From an uncultured Pseudomonadota bacterium (GTDB taxonomy: Bacteria; Myxococcota_A; Bradymonadia; Bradymonadales; Bradymonadaceae), in contig CATLTV010000033.1 in assembly GCA_950059285.1 (NCBI GenBank), forward strand, positions 1 through 35,940: 35,940 nucleotides of DNA, written 5' to 3'. The position numbers were made by a program, and so were the translations under genes. Within the stretch, counting starts at the first letter, position 1. Each line of letters begins with the position of its first letter. Shown here piece after piece: positions 17,021-25,330 of the stretch. Under the pieces are notes generated by a model that saw only the letters and a list, made by a program, of their open reading frames with translations, searched no databases and was not told the origin of the DNA.

Positions 17021-19414
17021 GTGTCCGAAAAAGCCCGTGAATGGACAACATTTGGAAGGTATCTACTCCTCGAGAAAATCGGCACAGGGGGCATGGCCGA
17101 GATCTTTCGGGCCAAGACCTTCGGCGCGGCTGGTTTTGAGAAAGAGTTTGCAATCAAACTCATCCTCCCAGCACTGATCGACGACAAGGAATTCGTCGAC
17201 ATGTTCATCAACGAAGCCAAGATCGCCGTCAGCCTCTATCACGCTAATATCGTTCAGGTTTTCGACCTCGGCGAAATCGATTCACACTACTACATCGCCA
17301 TGGAGTTCGTGCATGGTAAGGACTTGTTGGATGTGCTCGCCAGGTGTGCAGAGCTTCAGATCCACGTCCCGTTGCACATCGTCCTCTTTGCCACGATGGA
17401 AATGCTCAAGGGCCTCGACTTCGCCCACCGCGCCAAGGACTCCTTCGGCGAGGATCTCGGCATTATTCACCGCGATGTTTCCCCTTCAAACATCATGATC
17501 AGCTACGCTGGCGACGTGAAGATTGGCGACTTTGGTGTGGCCAAGGCCGCCATTCAACGCAACCTCACCGAGAGCGGTACGCTCAAGGGCAAGGTAGGTT
17601 ACATGAGCCCCGAACAGGTCATGGGCGAGCGCATCGATGCTCGTAGTGACGTCTTTGCTGCAGGCATTGTGTTCTTTGAGGCGTTGAGCATGAGCCGCCT
17701 GTTCACTGGTGGTTCTGACCTTGATGTCATGCTTCGCGTACGTGATGCTGACATTCGTGAGAACCTCAAGCGCGCCGAACCCATCCCAAGTGATCTGCGT
17801 GATATCGTGAAGAAGGCGCTCTCCAAACACCGCGAGGAGCGCTACCAGAGCGCGGGTGAGTTCTATCAGGCGCTCGTCGATTTCTGTTTCAAGCACAACA
17901 TCAAAGTCACAGGATCGGACCTCTCAAACTTCATGCGCCGCGTCTTCTCCGAGGAAATCGAGAAGGAAAAGGCTCGCCGTCGCGCCGATCCACACGCACC
18001 GATGGCAAGCGTACTGGTCCGTTCAAGCGAAGTGATGCAACACTCTGTCACTGATACGCTTGAAGAAAATGGCAGCCACATCTCCGAGATCCTCTCCGGG
18101 GCATCTTCGCCAAGCGAGATCTCAGGCGCGCCTCCCACCAAGTACCACTACCAAAATAAAGATGGCCAGACACACGGCCCAATGACGCTCACCTCACTGA
18201 TTGCGCTGGTCAAGGATAAGCCCCCTGTCAATGGCGATCGCGTCTCCATTGACGGACTTGAATGGATCAAACCCGAGGATCTCTCGGAGCTGTCCGATAT
18301 CCTCGGCGCACAAACATCACAGGCACAGCTCGTCAGCGGCTACTCTGACACGGACATTCAGTCGGCAGACGAACTCAATGTGGAGCGCAGTCTTAATCTT
18401 GAGTCCTCGGGCACGCTCGACACCATGGAGGTGTCCCCTGCTTCTGCGGTCTTCAAGGCTCACTCCAAGAAAAGCAAGGCGCTCTCGGATGAGATTCTCA
18501 GCCACAGGGCCTACCACAACCTCGCCACACAGGACACCATCGACATCTCTGCACTTGGTGAGCTGACAAGCGAGTCCCCTGATGAAGAAGGACAGGGCAT
18601 TCTACTTCGCTCAGGCTCACAACTTTCTGTGGAAGATGTCGAAGCATTGCGCGAGGAGTTTGCAAGCTATGAGGGCTCAATGGAGGATATCTCCTTCGCC
18701 CGTATGCTCACACGTCTGCATCGCAGCAAGAGCACTGGCAAGCTTCAACTCAAGGACAGCCCCAAAGAAAAATCCATCTTCTTTGAGCAAGGTGAGATCA
18801 TCCTTGTCGACTCAAACGTCGAAGATGAACTCCTTGGAAACTTCCTTATAAACCAACATATTATCACACCCACACAGCTCTCTGACGGCCTCGCCAGATT
18901 AAGTGAATGGGGTGGTCGACTTGGTGATGCGCTCGTCGCGACGGGTGCCATTCCTGCTCACGAGATCTTCCGTTTGCTCGCAGAGCAGATGTCAGAAAAA
19001 CTCCTTGAGATCTTCACCTGGGGGAATGATGGAAGGTTCGCGTTCTTTGAAAACCAGGAGCCACATACACATGGCTATCCCCTTGGCGTGAACAGTTATG
19101 ACATCCTCGTACGAGGCTGCCGTGACTACATTAACATCGAGTTTCTGACCAACTACTACAAGTCCCGTCAGCACACGACAATGAAGCTTAGCACTCCTCC
19201 TCCTGTAGATCTCAACAGCCTCAAGCTTCGCGCCAACGAGCTCAGGATCGTCAAACAGATCGGTGAAGGAATGAGCTTGCATGGACTCCTCAGGAAGTTC
19301 CCACCATCTCAGCGTAACGTCATTTACAGCACAATCTACCTGCTGCATCAAAGTGAGCTCCTTTGCTTTGAACAGGTTGATGCTCCCCCCGAGTCCATCA
19401 ACTTCCCAAGCTAG
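17021..19414 (+). CDS. Ser/Thr protein kinase with GYF_2 and DUF4388-like regions
   Basis: This is a 797-residue soluble protein starting at GTG. The kinase domain (about 13-290) is complete: glycine loop GTGGMAEIF (21-29), lysine K46, HRDVSPSNIM (150-159), DFG (170-172) and GYMSPEQ (193-199). Residues about 374-425 match GYF_2/DUF4339 (YHYQNKDGQTHGPMTL). Residues about 555-680 resemble DUF4388/PATAN (F..ML..LHRSK.TGKL.L....EKSIFFEQGEIILVDS). No membrane helix is present. Kinases with a HRDxSPxN loop are abundant in myxobacteria. It should phosphorylate Ser/Thr of unknown targets. It follows the mla operon by 209 bp, probably with its own promoter. Confidence 0.92.
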   Translation: MSEKAREWTTFGRYLLLEKIGTGGMAEIFRAKTFGAAGFEKEFAIKLILPALIDDKEFVDMFINEAKIAVSLYHANIVQVFDLGEIDSHYYIAMEFVHGKDLLDVLARCAELQIHVPLHIVLFATMEMLKGLDFAHRAKDSFGEDLGIIHRDVSPSNIMISYAGDVKIGDFGVAKAAIQRNLTESGTLKGKVGYMSPEQVMGERIDARSDVFAAGIVFFEALSMSRLFTGGSDLDVMLRVRDADIRENLKRAEPIPSDLRDIVKKALSKHREERYQSAGEFYQALVDFCFKHNIKVTGSDLSNFMRRVFSEEIEKEKARRRADPHAPMASVLVRSSEVMQHSVTDTLEENGSHISEILSGASSPSEISGAPPTKYHYQNKDGQTHGPMTLTSLIALVKDKPPVNGDRVSIDGLEWIKPEDLSELSDILGAQTSQAQLVSGYSDTDIQSADELNVERSLNLESSGTLDTMEVSPASAVFKAHSKKSKALSDEILSHRAYHNLATQDTIDISALGELTSESPDEEGQGILLRSGSQLSVEDVEALREEFASYEGSMEDISFARMLTRLHRSKSTGKLQLKDSPKEKSIFFEQGEIILVDSNVEDELLGNFLINQHIITPTQLSDGLARLSEWGGRLGDALVATGAIPAHEIFRLLAEQMSEKLLEIFTWGNDGRFAFFENQEPHTHGYPLGVNSYDILVRGCRDYINIEFLTNYYKSRQHTTMKLSTPPPVDLNSLKLRANELRIVKQIGEGMSLHGLLRKFPPSQRNVIYSTIYLLHQSELLCFEQVDAPPESINFPS

Positions 19415-19420
19415 ATCTCC

Positions 19421-19843
19421 TTACTGACAGCGCTCCGCCACACCCTCTCCATCCAACTGAAGAGCGATCGTGGACGGAGCGTTTGCGCCTCTGAAGGTCG
19501 ACAGCTCTTCCTTCATCTCATAATCAATCCCACAACGAAGCACAGGATCAGGTCTGGCAGTAAAGTAATACTCCATACCATCATCCAGACGTTCCTTGAA
19601 TGTGATCTCCCCACGTGTAGTCACGCCAAGCACTTGATGTCCTGCTACCTTGACCACATCCGAACCATCACCACCGGGCTCTCGCTCAAACAGCTCAACC
19701 AGAATGGTGCGTTCCATGGGTGATGTTGGGTTTAATGTCACGGTGACCTCCACCGTTCTCATTGTCCCCTCTTCACCACATGACATGAACAACATGGCTA
19801 CCATGAACAAACTCCATATATACGCCATCGCCCTTACATTCAT
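19421..19843 (-). CDS. Small lipoprotein, function unknown
   Basis: The 140-residue product has a signal with lipobox M-L-F-M-S-C (Cys22). The rest reads as one compact beta-rich domain with strands such as VEVTVTLNP and ILVELFERE and two further cysteines near the C-terminal half. AGGGAG lies seven bases before the ATG. It ends only 6 bp from the stop of the convergent kinase gene, with no terminator hairpin between them. No family is recognised. Confidence 0.75.
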   Translation of the reverse strand: MNVRAMAYIWSLFMVAMLFMSCGEEGTMRTVEVTVTLNPTSPMERTILVELFEREPGGDGSDVVKVAGHQVLGVTTRGEITFKERLDDGMEYYFTARPDPVLRCGIDYEMKEELSTFRGANAPSTIALQLDGEGVAERCQ

Positions 19844-20204
19844 TGTATTCTCCCTCTGTATTTATTGACCTCAAAGAACTCATTTGAAAACCAATAGCTT
19901 TACCTATCTATCAGTTCTGTTGTACGATGTACCTGGCATGAAGCCAACTCACCACAATTCGGTTTGATTCGATCTTCACTCGTCTGGCATTCTAATAATC
20001 TATGGATCTTGGCGAGCGCCTTGTCCGTATATGTAAAGATACCACAGGATGACAGGATCAACATGCGCGTACACCACACCTTGAGATCCTGTGTACTCCT
20101 TGCTCATGTTCCTGTAGATTGCTCTTTTCAACATCAAAGAGACTGAGCAATGGTCACCTGGCAGGCAGTGCTCATAATAACTCCATTTGTATAGGCAACC
20201 CCTT
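19844..20204. other. 361-bp divergent intergenic region
   Basis: This lies between the small lipoprotein (minus) and the TetR-type gene (plus). It holds an 8-bp inverted repeat ACAGGATC (20052-20059) / GATCCTGT (20085-20092) and a 7-bp pair ATTGCTC (20118-20124) / GAGCAAT (20145-20151). These could be regulator sites, as TetR proteins often bind near their own gene, but the spacers are long. I see no convincing small gene or RNA. Confidence 0.5.
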
Positions 20205-20792
20205 ATGACGAAACATAAAAGCGCCGATGAGCGCACCACTCAAATTCTTGACGCAGCGCGTATCTGTTTTATTGAGAAGGGCTATTTTGCAACAAAAATG
20301 GATGAAATTGCCAAAACAGCGGGCCTCTCCAAGGGTGGGGTGTACTTCCACTTTAACTCCAAACAGGACATCTTCCACACGCTCGTGGAGTCAGAGTGCC
20401 AGAAAACTCAGGACTTCCTTGACTCTGTCGTGATTGAGCAGGCGTCTCTGTCTGACAAGTTGCTGCACATTGGACAGCACTTCGTCGAGTTGTTCGCATC
20501 ATCAGATAACCCACGCTTTATTGCTGTGATCACAGAGATGACATTGCGCGATCAGGAAATCGCCGACATTTACCAGCGCATGCAAGACTCATACATCGAG
20601 AAGATCCAGGAGCTCCTGGAGTCGAGCAAGGAACTTCCTGATGGTGTGGACACGCAGAAGATTGCATTCCTCCTCATGGCCTTGATGGATGGCATCCAGC
20701 TCTCATACATTCACCCGCCCACGTTTACCTCGGTTGAAGATGTGCTGCAAAGCGGACTGGACATGATCCTTCATGGATTGATCAAATCCTGA
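20205..20792 (+). CDS. TetR/AcrR-family transcriptional regulator
   Basis: The 195-residue protein has an N-terminal TetR helix-turn-helix (about 8-55): TTQILDAARICFIEKGYFATKMDEIAKTAGLSKGGVYFHFNSKQ is covered by these positions and shows the canonical pattern A...F...G...T....IA..AG.S.G..Y.HF..K. The C-terminal ligand domain is helical and resembles the TetR_C_6/YcdC group only loosely. It is probably a ligand-responsive repressor of its own gene or neighbours. The ATG at 20205 is preferred to a TTG at 20187. The gene ends in a 74-bp palindromic hairpin. Confidence 0.92.
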   Translation: MTKHKSADERTTQILDAARICFIEKGYFATKMDEIAKTAGLSKGGVYFHFNSKQDIFHTLVESECQKTQDFLDSVVIEQASLSDKLLHIGQHFVELFASSDNPRFIAVITEMTLRDQEIADIYQRMQDSYIEKIQELLESSKELPDGVDTQKIAFLLMALMDGIQLSYIHPPTFTSVEDVLQSGLDMILHGLIKS

Positions 20793-20800
20793 TCATTCTG

Positions 20801-20874
20801 GACAAGAAAAGAGAACGCGGGAGGGGGCGGATGAACTAGTTCATCCGCCCCCTCCCGCGTTCTCTTTTCTTGTC
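20801..20874. terminator. Perfect 74-bp palindrome between convergent genes
   Basis: Two 37-bp arms pair perfectly with no loop (centre between 20837 and 20838). The base is GACAAGAAAA and the core GGGAGGGGGCGG. It lies between the convergent TetR gene and the small His-rich gene, so it can terminate both. The base sequence GACAAGAAA is shared with the palindrome at 32734. Confidence 0.85.
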
Positions 20875-20882
20875 TGAAAGGC

Positions 20883-21128
20883 TTACTCTTTAGGAGCAGC
20901 TTCACCTTCTGCGGCGGCATCGCCTTCTGCAGCAGCGGCATCGCCTTCTGCAGCGTGAGTATCACCCTCAGCAGCGTGACCAGCAGCATCGCCATGACCT
21001 TCATCATGATGGCCAAGGGACACAGACGAACCAATCACGGAACCAATGGACGCCACAATCAAGATCATCACAAGACCACCGAAGATCCCCTGAACGATCT
21101 CTTTTTTCATCGCAACATGACCAGCCAT
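20883..21128 (-). CDS. Small membrane protein with His-rich and AAEGD-repeat tail
   Basis: The 81-residue product has a basic N-terminus, one membrane helix (about 12-36), then a segment with His/Asp/Glu (GHHDEGHGD, about 39-47) and an Ala-Glu-Gly-Asp repeat tail of period seven. The DNA shows this as a 20-bp direct repeat at 20914-20933 and 20935-20954. AGGAG lies six bases before the ATG. Positive charges before the helix suggest the tail faces the periplasm, where the His cluster might bind metal (inference). No family is recognised. Confidence 0.75.
   Translation of the reverse strand: MAGHVAMKKEIVQGIFGGLVMILIVASIGSVIGSSVSLGHHDEGHGDAAGHAAEGDTHAAEGDAAAAEGDAAAEGEAAPKE
20914..20954. repeat. 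Tandem 20-bp direct repeat within the small-membrane-protein gene
   Basis: GCGGCATCGCCTTCTGCAGC occurs at 20914-20933 and again at 20935-20954, a 21-bp period that keeps the reading frame and encodes the seven-residue Ala/Glu/Gly/Asp repeat. Such an array can change copy number by slippage without a frameshift. Confidence 0.85.
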
Positions 21129-21285
21129 ATGCTCTCCTCTTATGTATCAAAAACGCAAAAAACATCTTACTTTTAAACCACTTAAAAACGAGACAAACAT
21201 GTATTCTTTCACATTTTCATCAGCGTTCCCTGTTGAATCGCAGCGATTTATGACATGATTTCCAGAATCTGTCAAAGTCCCTGTA

Positions 21286-22089
21286 TTACTTGTTCTCCAT
21301 AGCAGCGATGATCTCGCGTGCAAGATGAGCCATCTTCACAAGTTCTTTTCTCACCAGCTCAGTGCGTGTCGCAGGCTCCTCAAACATAAACCGAAGATAA
21401 TCGGTTCGTGTCTGCCCTTCATCGGACCAGATCGCTTCAACCTGAAATCCAAGTTCATCAAGCCCCACCATCAACGCCCGATCAGGTCTCGACTCACATC
21501 TTGCGTGCACATAATCCATGAGGTTTGTACCGTGATCATCATTCATATGTTCAAGCACAGGCGCAATCGATCCAGCAAGCGCCGAGACATGTCCTTGCTT
21601 CCACACATCCTGCTCAATCCACCCCATCTGTCCAAAGCCCCCCACATAGCGTGCACGCTTCACATGAAGACGATAAAAATGAAAGTCCGTAAAGCCCATA
21701 TAACCCTGCGCAGCAGGATGCCTTGATAACCACGCTTGAACGTACTCCTCGGGCCTGCCTTCGATCATCTCGACGTCACCCATGAGCGTCAAACGAGGCA
21801 GGCCCAGCACAGATTCGGCCTGCCCTGCCATGGGATCGTTTAACAACACGCTGGCCAAACTGCTCTTGAGCAGGTTTGTGCTATGAGCAGCTAACATACT
21901 CAAAAACATCAATACATCACCCTGCGAGTCAGGACAGGGGACAACCTCCACAAGTGAGACGTAAGGTGTACCATCACGCGGATCAAGCGTACTCAATGCG
22001 CCTGTACTACTCACATGCAACAGGGTGCGTCCTGCATCTTGTAACTCGGGGTAACTTAACTCTTTATCAAAGATTGTATGCTCACTCAT
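21286..22089 (-). CDS. HugZ-like haem-utilisation protein (PNPOx fold plus DUF2470)
   Basis: The 267-residue protein has an N-terminal split-barrel domain of the pyridoxamine-phosphate-oxidase-like fold (about 15-160; GALSTLDPRDGTPYVSLV, SVLLNDPMAG, RLTLMGDVE) and a C-terminal DUF2470-like domain (about 180-265; EHMNDDHGTNLMDYV). This two-domain order is that of HugZ/HutZ haem oxygenase-like proteins, which bind and degrade haem in the cytoplasm. GGAGGAGG precedes the ATG, a strong site. It is divergent from the propeller lipoprotein with 214 bp between them. Haem cleavage itself is inferred from the family. Confidence 0.88.
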   Translation of the reverse strand: MSEHTIFDKELSYPELQDAGRTLLHVSSTGALSTLDPRDGTPYVSLVEVVPCPDSQGDVLMFLSMLAAHSTNLLKSSLASVLLNDPMAGQAESVLGLPRLTLMGDVEMIEGRPEEYVQAWLSRHPAAQGYMGFTDFHFYRLHVKRARYVGGFGQMGWIEQDVWKQGHVSALAGSIAPVLEHMNDDHGTNLMDYVHARCESRPDRALMVGLDELGFQVEAIWSDEGQTRTDYLRFMFEEPATRTELVRKELVKMAHLAREIIAAMENK

Positions 22090-22303
22090 TCTTCACTCCT
22101 CCTCCGTAAATCAACAACAACGCGGCAGATCTTACCACAGATAAGCATCACAGGTAGAGCAGTTCTCAAGAGAGGGATTGATTTGTCTGGCGTCTTGATT
22201 CACACTGCCACTCCAAGAAAGTGTGAAGACCTGAAGTGCTGGAGATACAGCGCGGTCTGGTTCGGTTTTGAATGAATTTGATCTTAGATGAAGGGAGTCT
22301 ATT

Positions 22304-24955
22304 GTGTTCTGTTCTCACTCACCACGCATAACATGGGTTGTGCTCACTGGCCTCGTGGCGCTCAACCTCGCAGCTTGTCAACCCGAGGACACAACCTCCA
22401 CTGACAGCACCAATACACCAGCAGCAACCACAGATGTTGTGGAACAGCAGCCATCCACTGGCGATGAGACACTCACCAATCAACAGGCAGTCACCGATCA
22501 AAACGGCCCAAACTACATGGTGCTCGGCGGTCCTTATGTCGACCTTGTGGGAGAAGATGGTGAACCCGACAAGCTCGCCGGTCGACTGGTCAACGGTGGC
22601 ACTGGCGTGACCACAGGTTCTGCAAACGAGAACGTATGGCTCCTTCTTGGCCCCACGGGTAAGCTCACGTACCTTGATGAAGATGGTCGCCCACTTCGCG
22701 GCGAGCTCCTGAACGTGCTTGAAAACAATGGCGTGCTCTTCTCCTCTCTTGGCGAGCGCAATATTCCTAACATCGGCGTGCAGAGCACATGGCTGATTGG
22801 CGGCGAGGATGGTCGCGTCCAGCTTGTTAACCGAGATGGTGAGCCCGAGCTAGAGCTCAAGAACCAACTCTTTGAAGATCAAGCAGAAACCACACCAGCA
22901 ACACTTATCGCAGGTGGTTACAGCAAGGCCGCAGAACAGTGGCTTGTGGGCACAAACAAGGGCGTCCTCACAGGACTCAACACCACGCTTGATCCCATCA
23001 CCAACGAGAACGCAACCTTCTCAGGCACAGCCATTGCGGGCATCGTGGGGAACCCCGACGAAAACGCCGCGTCAAACATGCGTTGGGCTGTCGCAGGCGG
23101 TGATAAAGTCACCTATTTCCCTGGCAACACACCTGTCGTGTTTGCTGGCGAGACATTCTCTTCTCTGAATGAAGCCAATGGAACACTGGTCGCGGGTACT
23201 GAGTCGGGCCGGGTCGCGATCTGGGACTTTGATGCTCTTGATGACACCCCGACCTGGATTGATGCCCTTGAGGGGGAAGCAGTACAGGCTGCATTCTGGA
23301 ATGGCGCAGACTGGGTTATTCTTGGAGAGCAAGGTAGCGCACGTCTGATTTCTGATGGCTCCGCACAGGGTCAGATCGCACACCTTGGTGATGGCACAGC
23401 GCTTGTATCTGCACGCTGGGCAAACGAGCGCTGGCTCTTTGCCACGGCCAACGGCCTTATCTTTGAAACAGACGCGTCCTTGAACCTGCTCTTCAACTAC
23501 AATCAACCCCTTGATGGCGCCACCTTGCGTGATAGCGCACCAGGAAAGGATCTTGTGGTCGTCGCAGGTGACGAAGGAAAATACGCTATCCTCACACCTC
23601 GTGGTGAGCGCATGGGTGATGTGCACTCTGTTGCAGGTTCATCCATGCTCTACGCCGCAGAGTGGAGCGGTTCAAACTTCATCGTCGCAGGAGATCAGGG
23701 CATCGCCCAGCTCCTTGATGAGAACGGCGACGCTATCGATGCTCCCATCACCCTGCTTGAGGGCAACACTATCCGCACGGCATCCTGGAGCGGAAACGTC
23801 TGGCTCATTGCAGGTGATGGTGGAAAAACACAACGCGTACGACCAGATGGCGAGGTCATTGGCACGCAAGACCTTGAAGGATTTGCTCAAATTAACGCGC
23901 TCAAATGGAGTGGTTCTGAGTGGCTTGCTGTTGGGTTCTCGGACGAAAACGAAGCCCTCGTACAGCGTATCAAGAGTGATGGTACACCCATTGGCAATCT
24001 CCTGACCTTCACCACCATTGAGTCCTTCAACGCCATTGAATGGAGCGGGCGAGAGTGGATCGTGGGTGGCAGTGGCGGTTTCGTACAGATCATCAGCAAC
24101 GCAGGCGAGCCTCGTACTCAGCCAGGTCCGCAGCCAAGAAACGTGTTGCTGGGTGCAGACATTCACAGCATCGATTTCCATGACAACAAATACCTTGTCG
24201 CAGGTGAGAATGGACTCACACTCCTGATCACACAGGATCTCCTCACCAGCGTTCCTCCAGTCGCCGTTGTTGGCCTTGAGACCATTTACGAAGCGCGCTG
24301 GACACGTGCTCGTGGCTATGGACAGGGTGAATGTCTGACCAACGATCTGTGTTATGCAGGCGAATGTATTGGCAACAGTATTCAAACAGGGTTCTGCTGT
24401 GACAGGGCATGTGACAGAGCCTGTGAGTCCTGTCTTGCATCCGACACGGGCGGACAGGATGGTATCTGTGCGCCTATCCCTGCAGGAGAGATGCCTGCAA
24501 AAGATGGATGTACTGCAGAAGATCCCTCAACCTGTGGCCAGACTGGATTGTGTGATGGCGCAGGCGAATGTGCCCTTCACGGCACAGATGTCAGCTGTAG
24601 TGACGCATCTTGTGAAGCAGGCGCAGTCACACCAGAGGGTCTGTGCGACGGCGCAGGTACATGCAACACCCCTGAAGCGGTGATGTGTTCACCTTACCTC
24701 ACCTGTGATGGAGCCGATTGTGGCACAACCTGCTCCAGCGATGATGAGTGCTCCGAAGGTTATGAGTGTGGCGAAGAAGGCACCTGTGTGACTGAAATGG
24801 AAGAGATGGAGGAAATGCCCGAACCCGAAACACCACCTGAAGAAGGTTGCTGTGCGGTCGTTGCTCCAAAATCCAGTCAGCCAAAATCACTCCTGTTCGC
24901 AGCACTCGGACTTCTTGGTGCTGTGCTCCTGCGTCGCAGACGTCGTCAGGGCTAG
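22304..24955 (+). CDS. Beta-propeller-like lipoprotein with MYXO-CTERM-like tail
   Basis: This 883-residue protein starts at GTG with AGGGAG upstream. It opens with a lipobox (N-L-A-A-C, Cys25) and a Thr/Ser/Pro-rich linker. Residues about 70-670 contain some 13 repeats of the form W.G..WL.AGD.G..Q....DG, suggesting one or two beta-propellers. Residues about 680-830 are cysteine-rich with CCDRACDRACESC and CDGAGEC units. The end (about 845-883) is Gly-Cys-Cys, a hydrophobic helix and RRRRR, as in MYXO-CTERM sorting signals cut by myxosortase. It is probably surface-exposed. The stop TAG lies at the edge of a MITE-like element. Confidence 0.88.
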   Translation: MFCSHSPRITWVVLTGLVALNLAACQPEDTTSTDSTNTPAATTDVVEQQPSTGDETLTNQQAVTDQNGPNYMVLGGPYVDLVGEDGEPDKLAGRLVNGGTGVTTGSANENVWLLLGPTGKLTYLDEDGRPLRGELLNVLENNGVLFSSLGERNIPNIGVQSTWLIGGEDGRVQLVNRDGEPELELKNQLFEDQAETTPATLIAGGYSKAAEQWLVGTNKGVLTGLNTTLDPITNENATFSGTAIAGIVGNPDENAASNMRWAVAGGDKVTYFPGNTPVVFAGETFSSLNEANGTLVAGTESGRVAIWDFDALDDTPTWIDALEGEAVQAAFWNGADWVILGEQGSARLISDGSAQGQIAHLGDGTALVSARWANERWLFATANGLIFETDASLNLLFNYNQPLDGATLRDSAPGKDLVVVAGDEGKYAILTPRGERMGDVHSVAGSSMLYAAEWSGSNFIVAGDQGIAQLLDENGDAIDAPITLLEGNTIRTASWSGNVWLIAGDGGKTQRVRPDGEVIGTQDLEGFAQINALKWSGSEWLAVGFSDENEALVQRIKSDGTPIGNLLTFTTIESFNAIEWSGREWIVGGSGGFVQIISNAGEPRTQPGPQPRNVLLGADIHSIDFHDNKYLVAGENGLTLLITQDLLTSVPPVAVVGLETIYEARWTRARGYGQGECLTNDLCYAGECIGNSIQTGFCCDRACDRACESCLASDTGGQDGICAPIPAGEMPAKDGCTAEDPSTCGQTGLCDGAGECALHGTDVSCSDASCEAGAVTPEGLCDGAGTCNTPEAVMCSPYLTCDGADCGTTCSSDDECSEGYECGEEGTCVTEMEEMEEMPEPETPPEEGCCAVVAPKSSQPKSLLFAALGLLGAVLLRRRRRQG

Positions 24956-25094
24956 GTTCTGTTGACGTAGGCGGACCGAGCAGAGCGACGGCACGGGAGA
25001 GAGGCAATGAAGGGCGATCGGGATCGCCTGAAGATGCTTCTCCTCTTTTCTTCGGGGCAAGCTCCGCGACGGGAGCTTAGGTCAACAGAACCTA
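24953..25094. mobile_element. MITE-like 142-bp element with inverted ends and TA duplication
   Basis: GGTTCTGTTGAC (24955-24966) and GTCAACAGAACC (25081-25092) are perfect 12-bp inverted ends, each flanked outside by TA, so the element looks inserted at a TA target with duplication. The inside holds further hairpins (GGCGATC/GATCGCC near 25014-25029 and AAGCTCC/GGAGCTT near 25059-25079) and no gene. TA targeting is typical of IS630/Tc1-mariner and some IS5-group elements; the parent is unknown. The left TA+G forms the stop codon of the upstream gene. Confidence 0.6.
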
Positions 25095-25122
25095 AACCGT
25101 TCCTGACACAACCAGTTAGCTC

Positions 25123-25158
25123 AAGTGAAAGGAGGACGCATGCGTCCTCCTTTCACTT
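25123..25158. terminator. 36-bp palindromic hairpin between convergent genes
   Basis: Perfect 18-bp arms meet at GCATGC (centre between 25140 and 25141). The core is GAAAGGAGGACG. It lies between the propeller gene (plus) and the AstE-like gene (minus). It is the shortest member of the palindrome family in this window and lacks the GGGCGG core. Confidence 0.7.
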
Positions 25159-25330
25159 ATACCCACAAAAACAAAATAAAATCATAACCTTACAACAACA
25201 CTCACACACATATTTCTGCGCTTACTGATGTGCTGCATCACATGTACATTGAGCTTTGCTCCTGCCATGGACCCTCTTCAGGGATTACAACGTGGAGGAC
25301 GTGTCACCTATGGTCTTACCTTTTAAACGA

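Noticed and set aside
19964-20239. Small frames on both strands upstream of the TetR gene
   Set aside because: They overlap one another and the TetR start, lack ribosome-binding sites and have no protein-like pattern.
24953-25094. attC-like integron site
   Set aside because: The outer repeats contain GTTGAC and GTCAAC, but the order and spacing do not fit the RYYYAAC...GTTRRRY layout, and no cassette array or integrase is present.
25268-25327. Possible 19-codon peptide before the AstE-like gene end
   Set aside because: No ribosome-binding site or hydrophobic pattern; too short to support.
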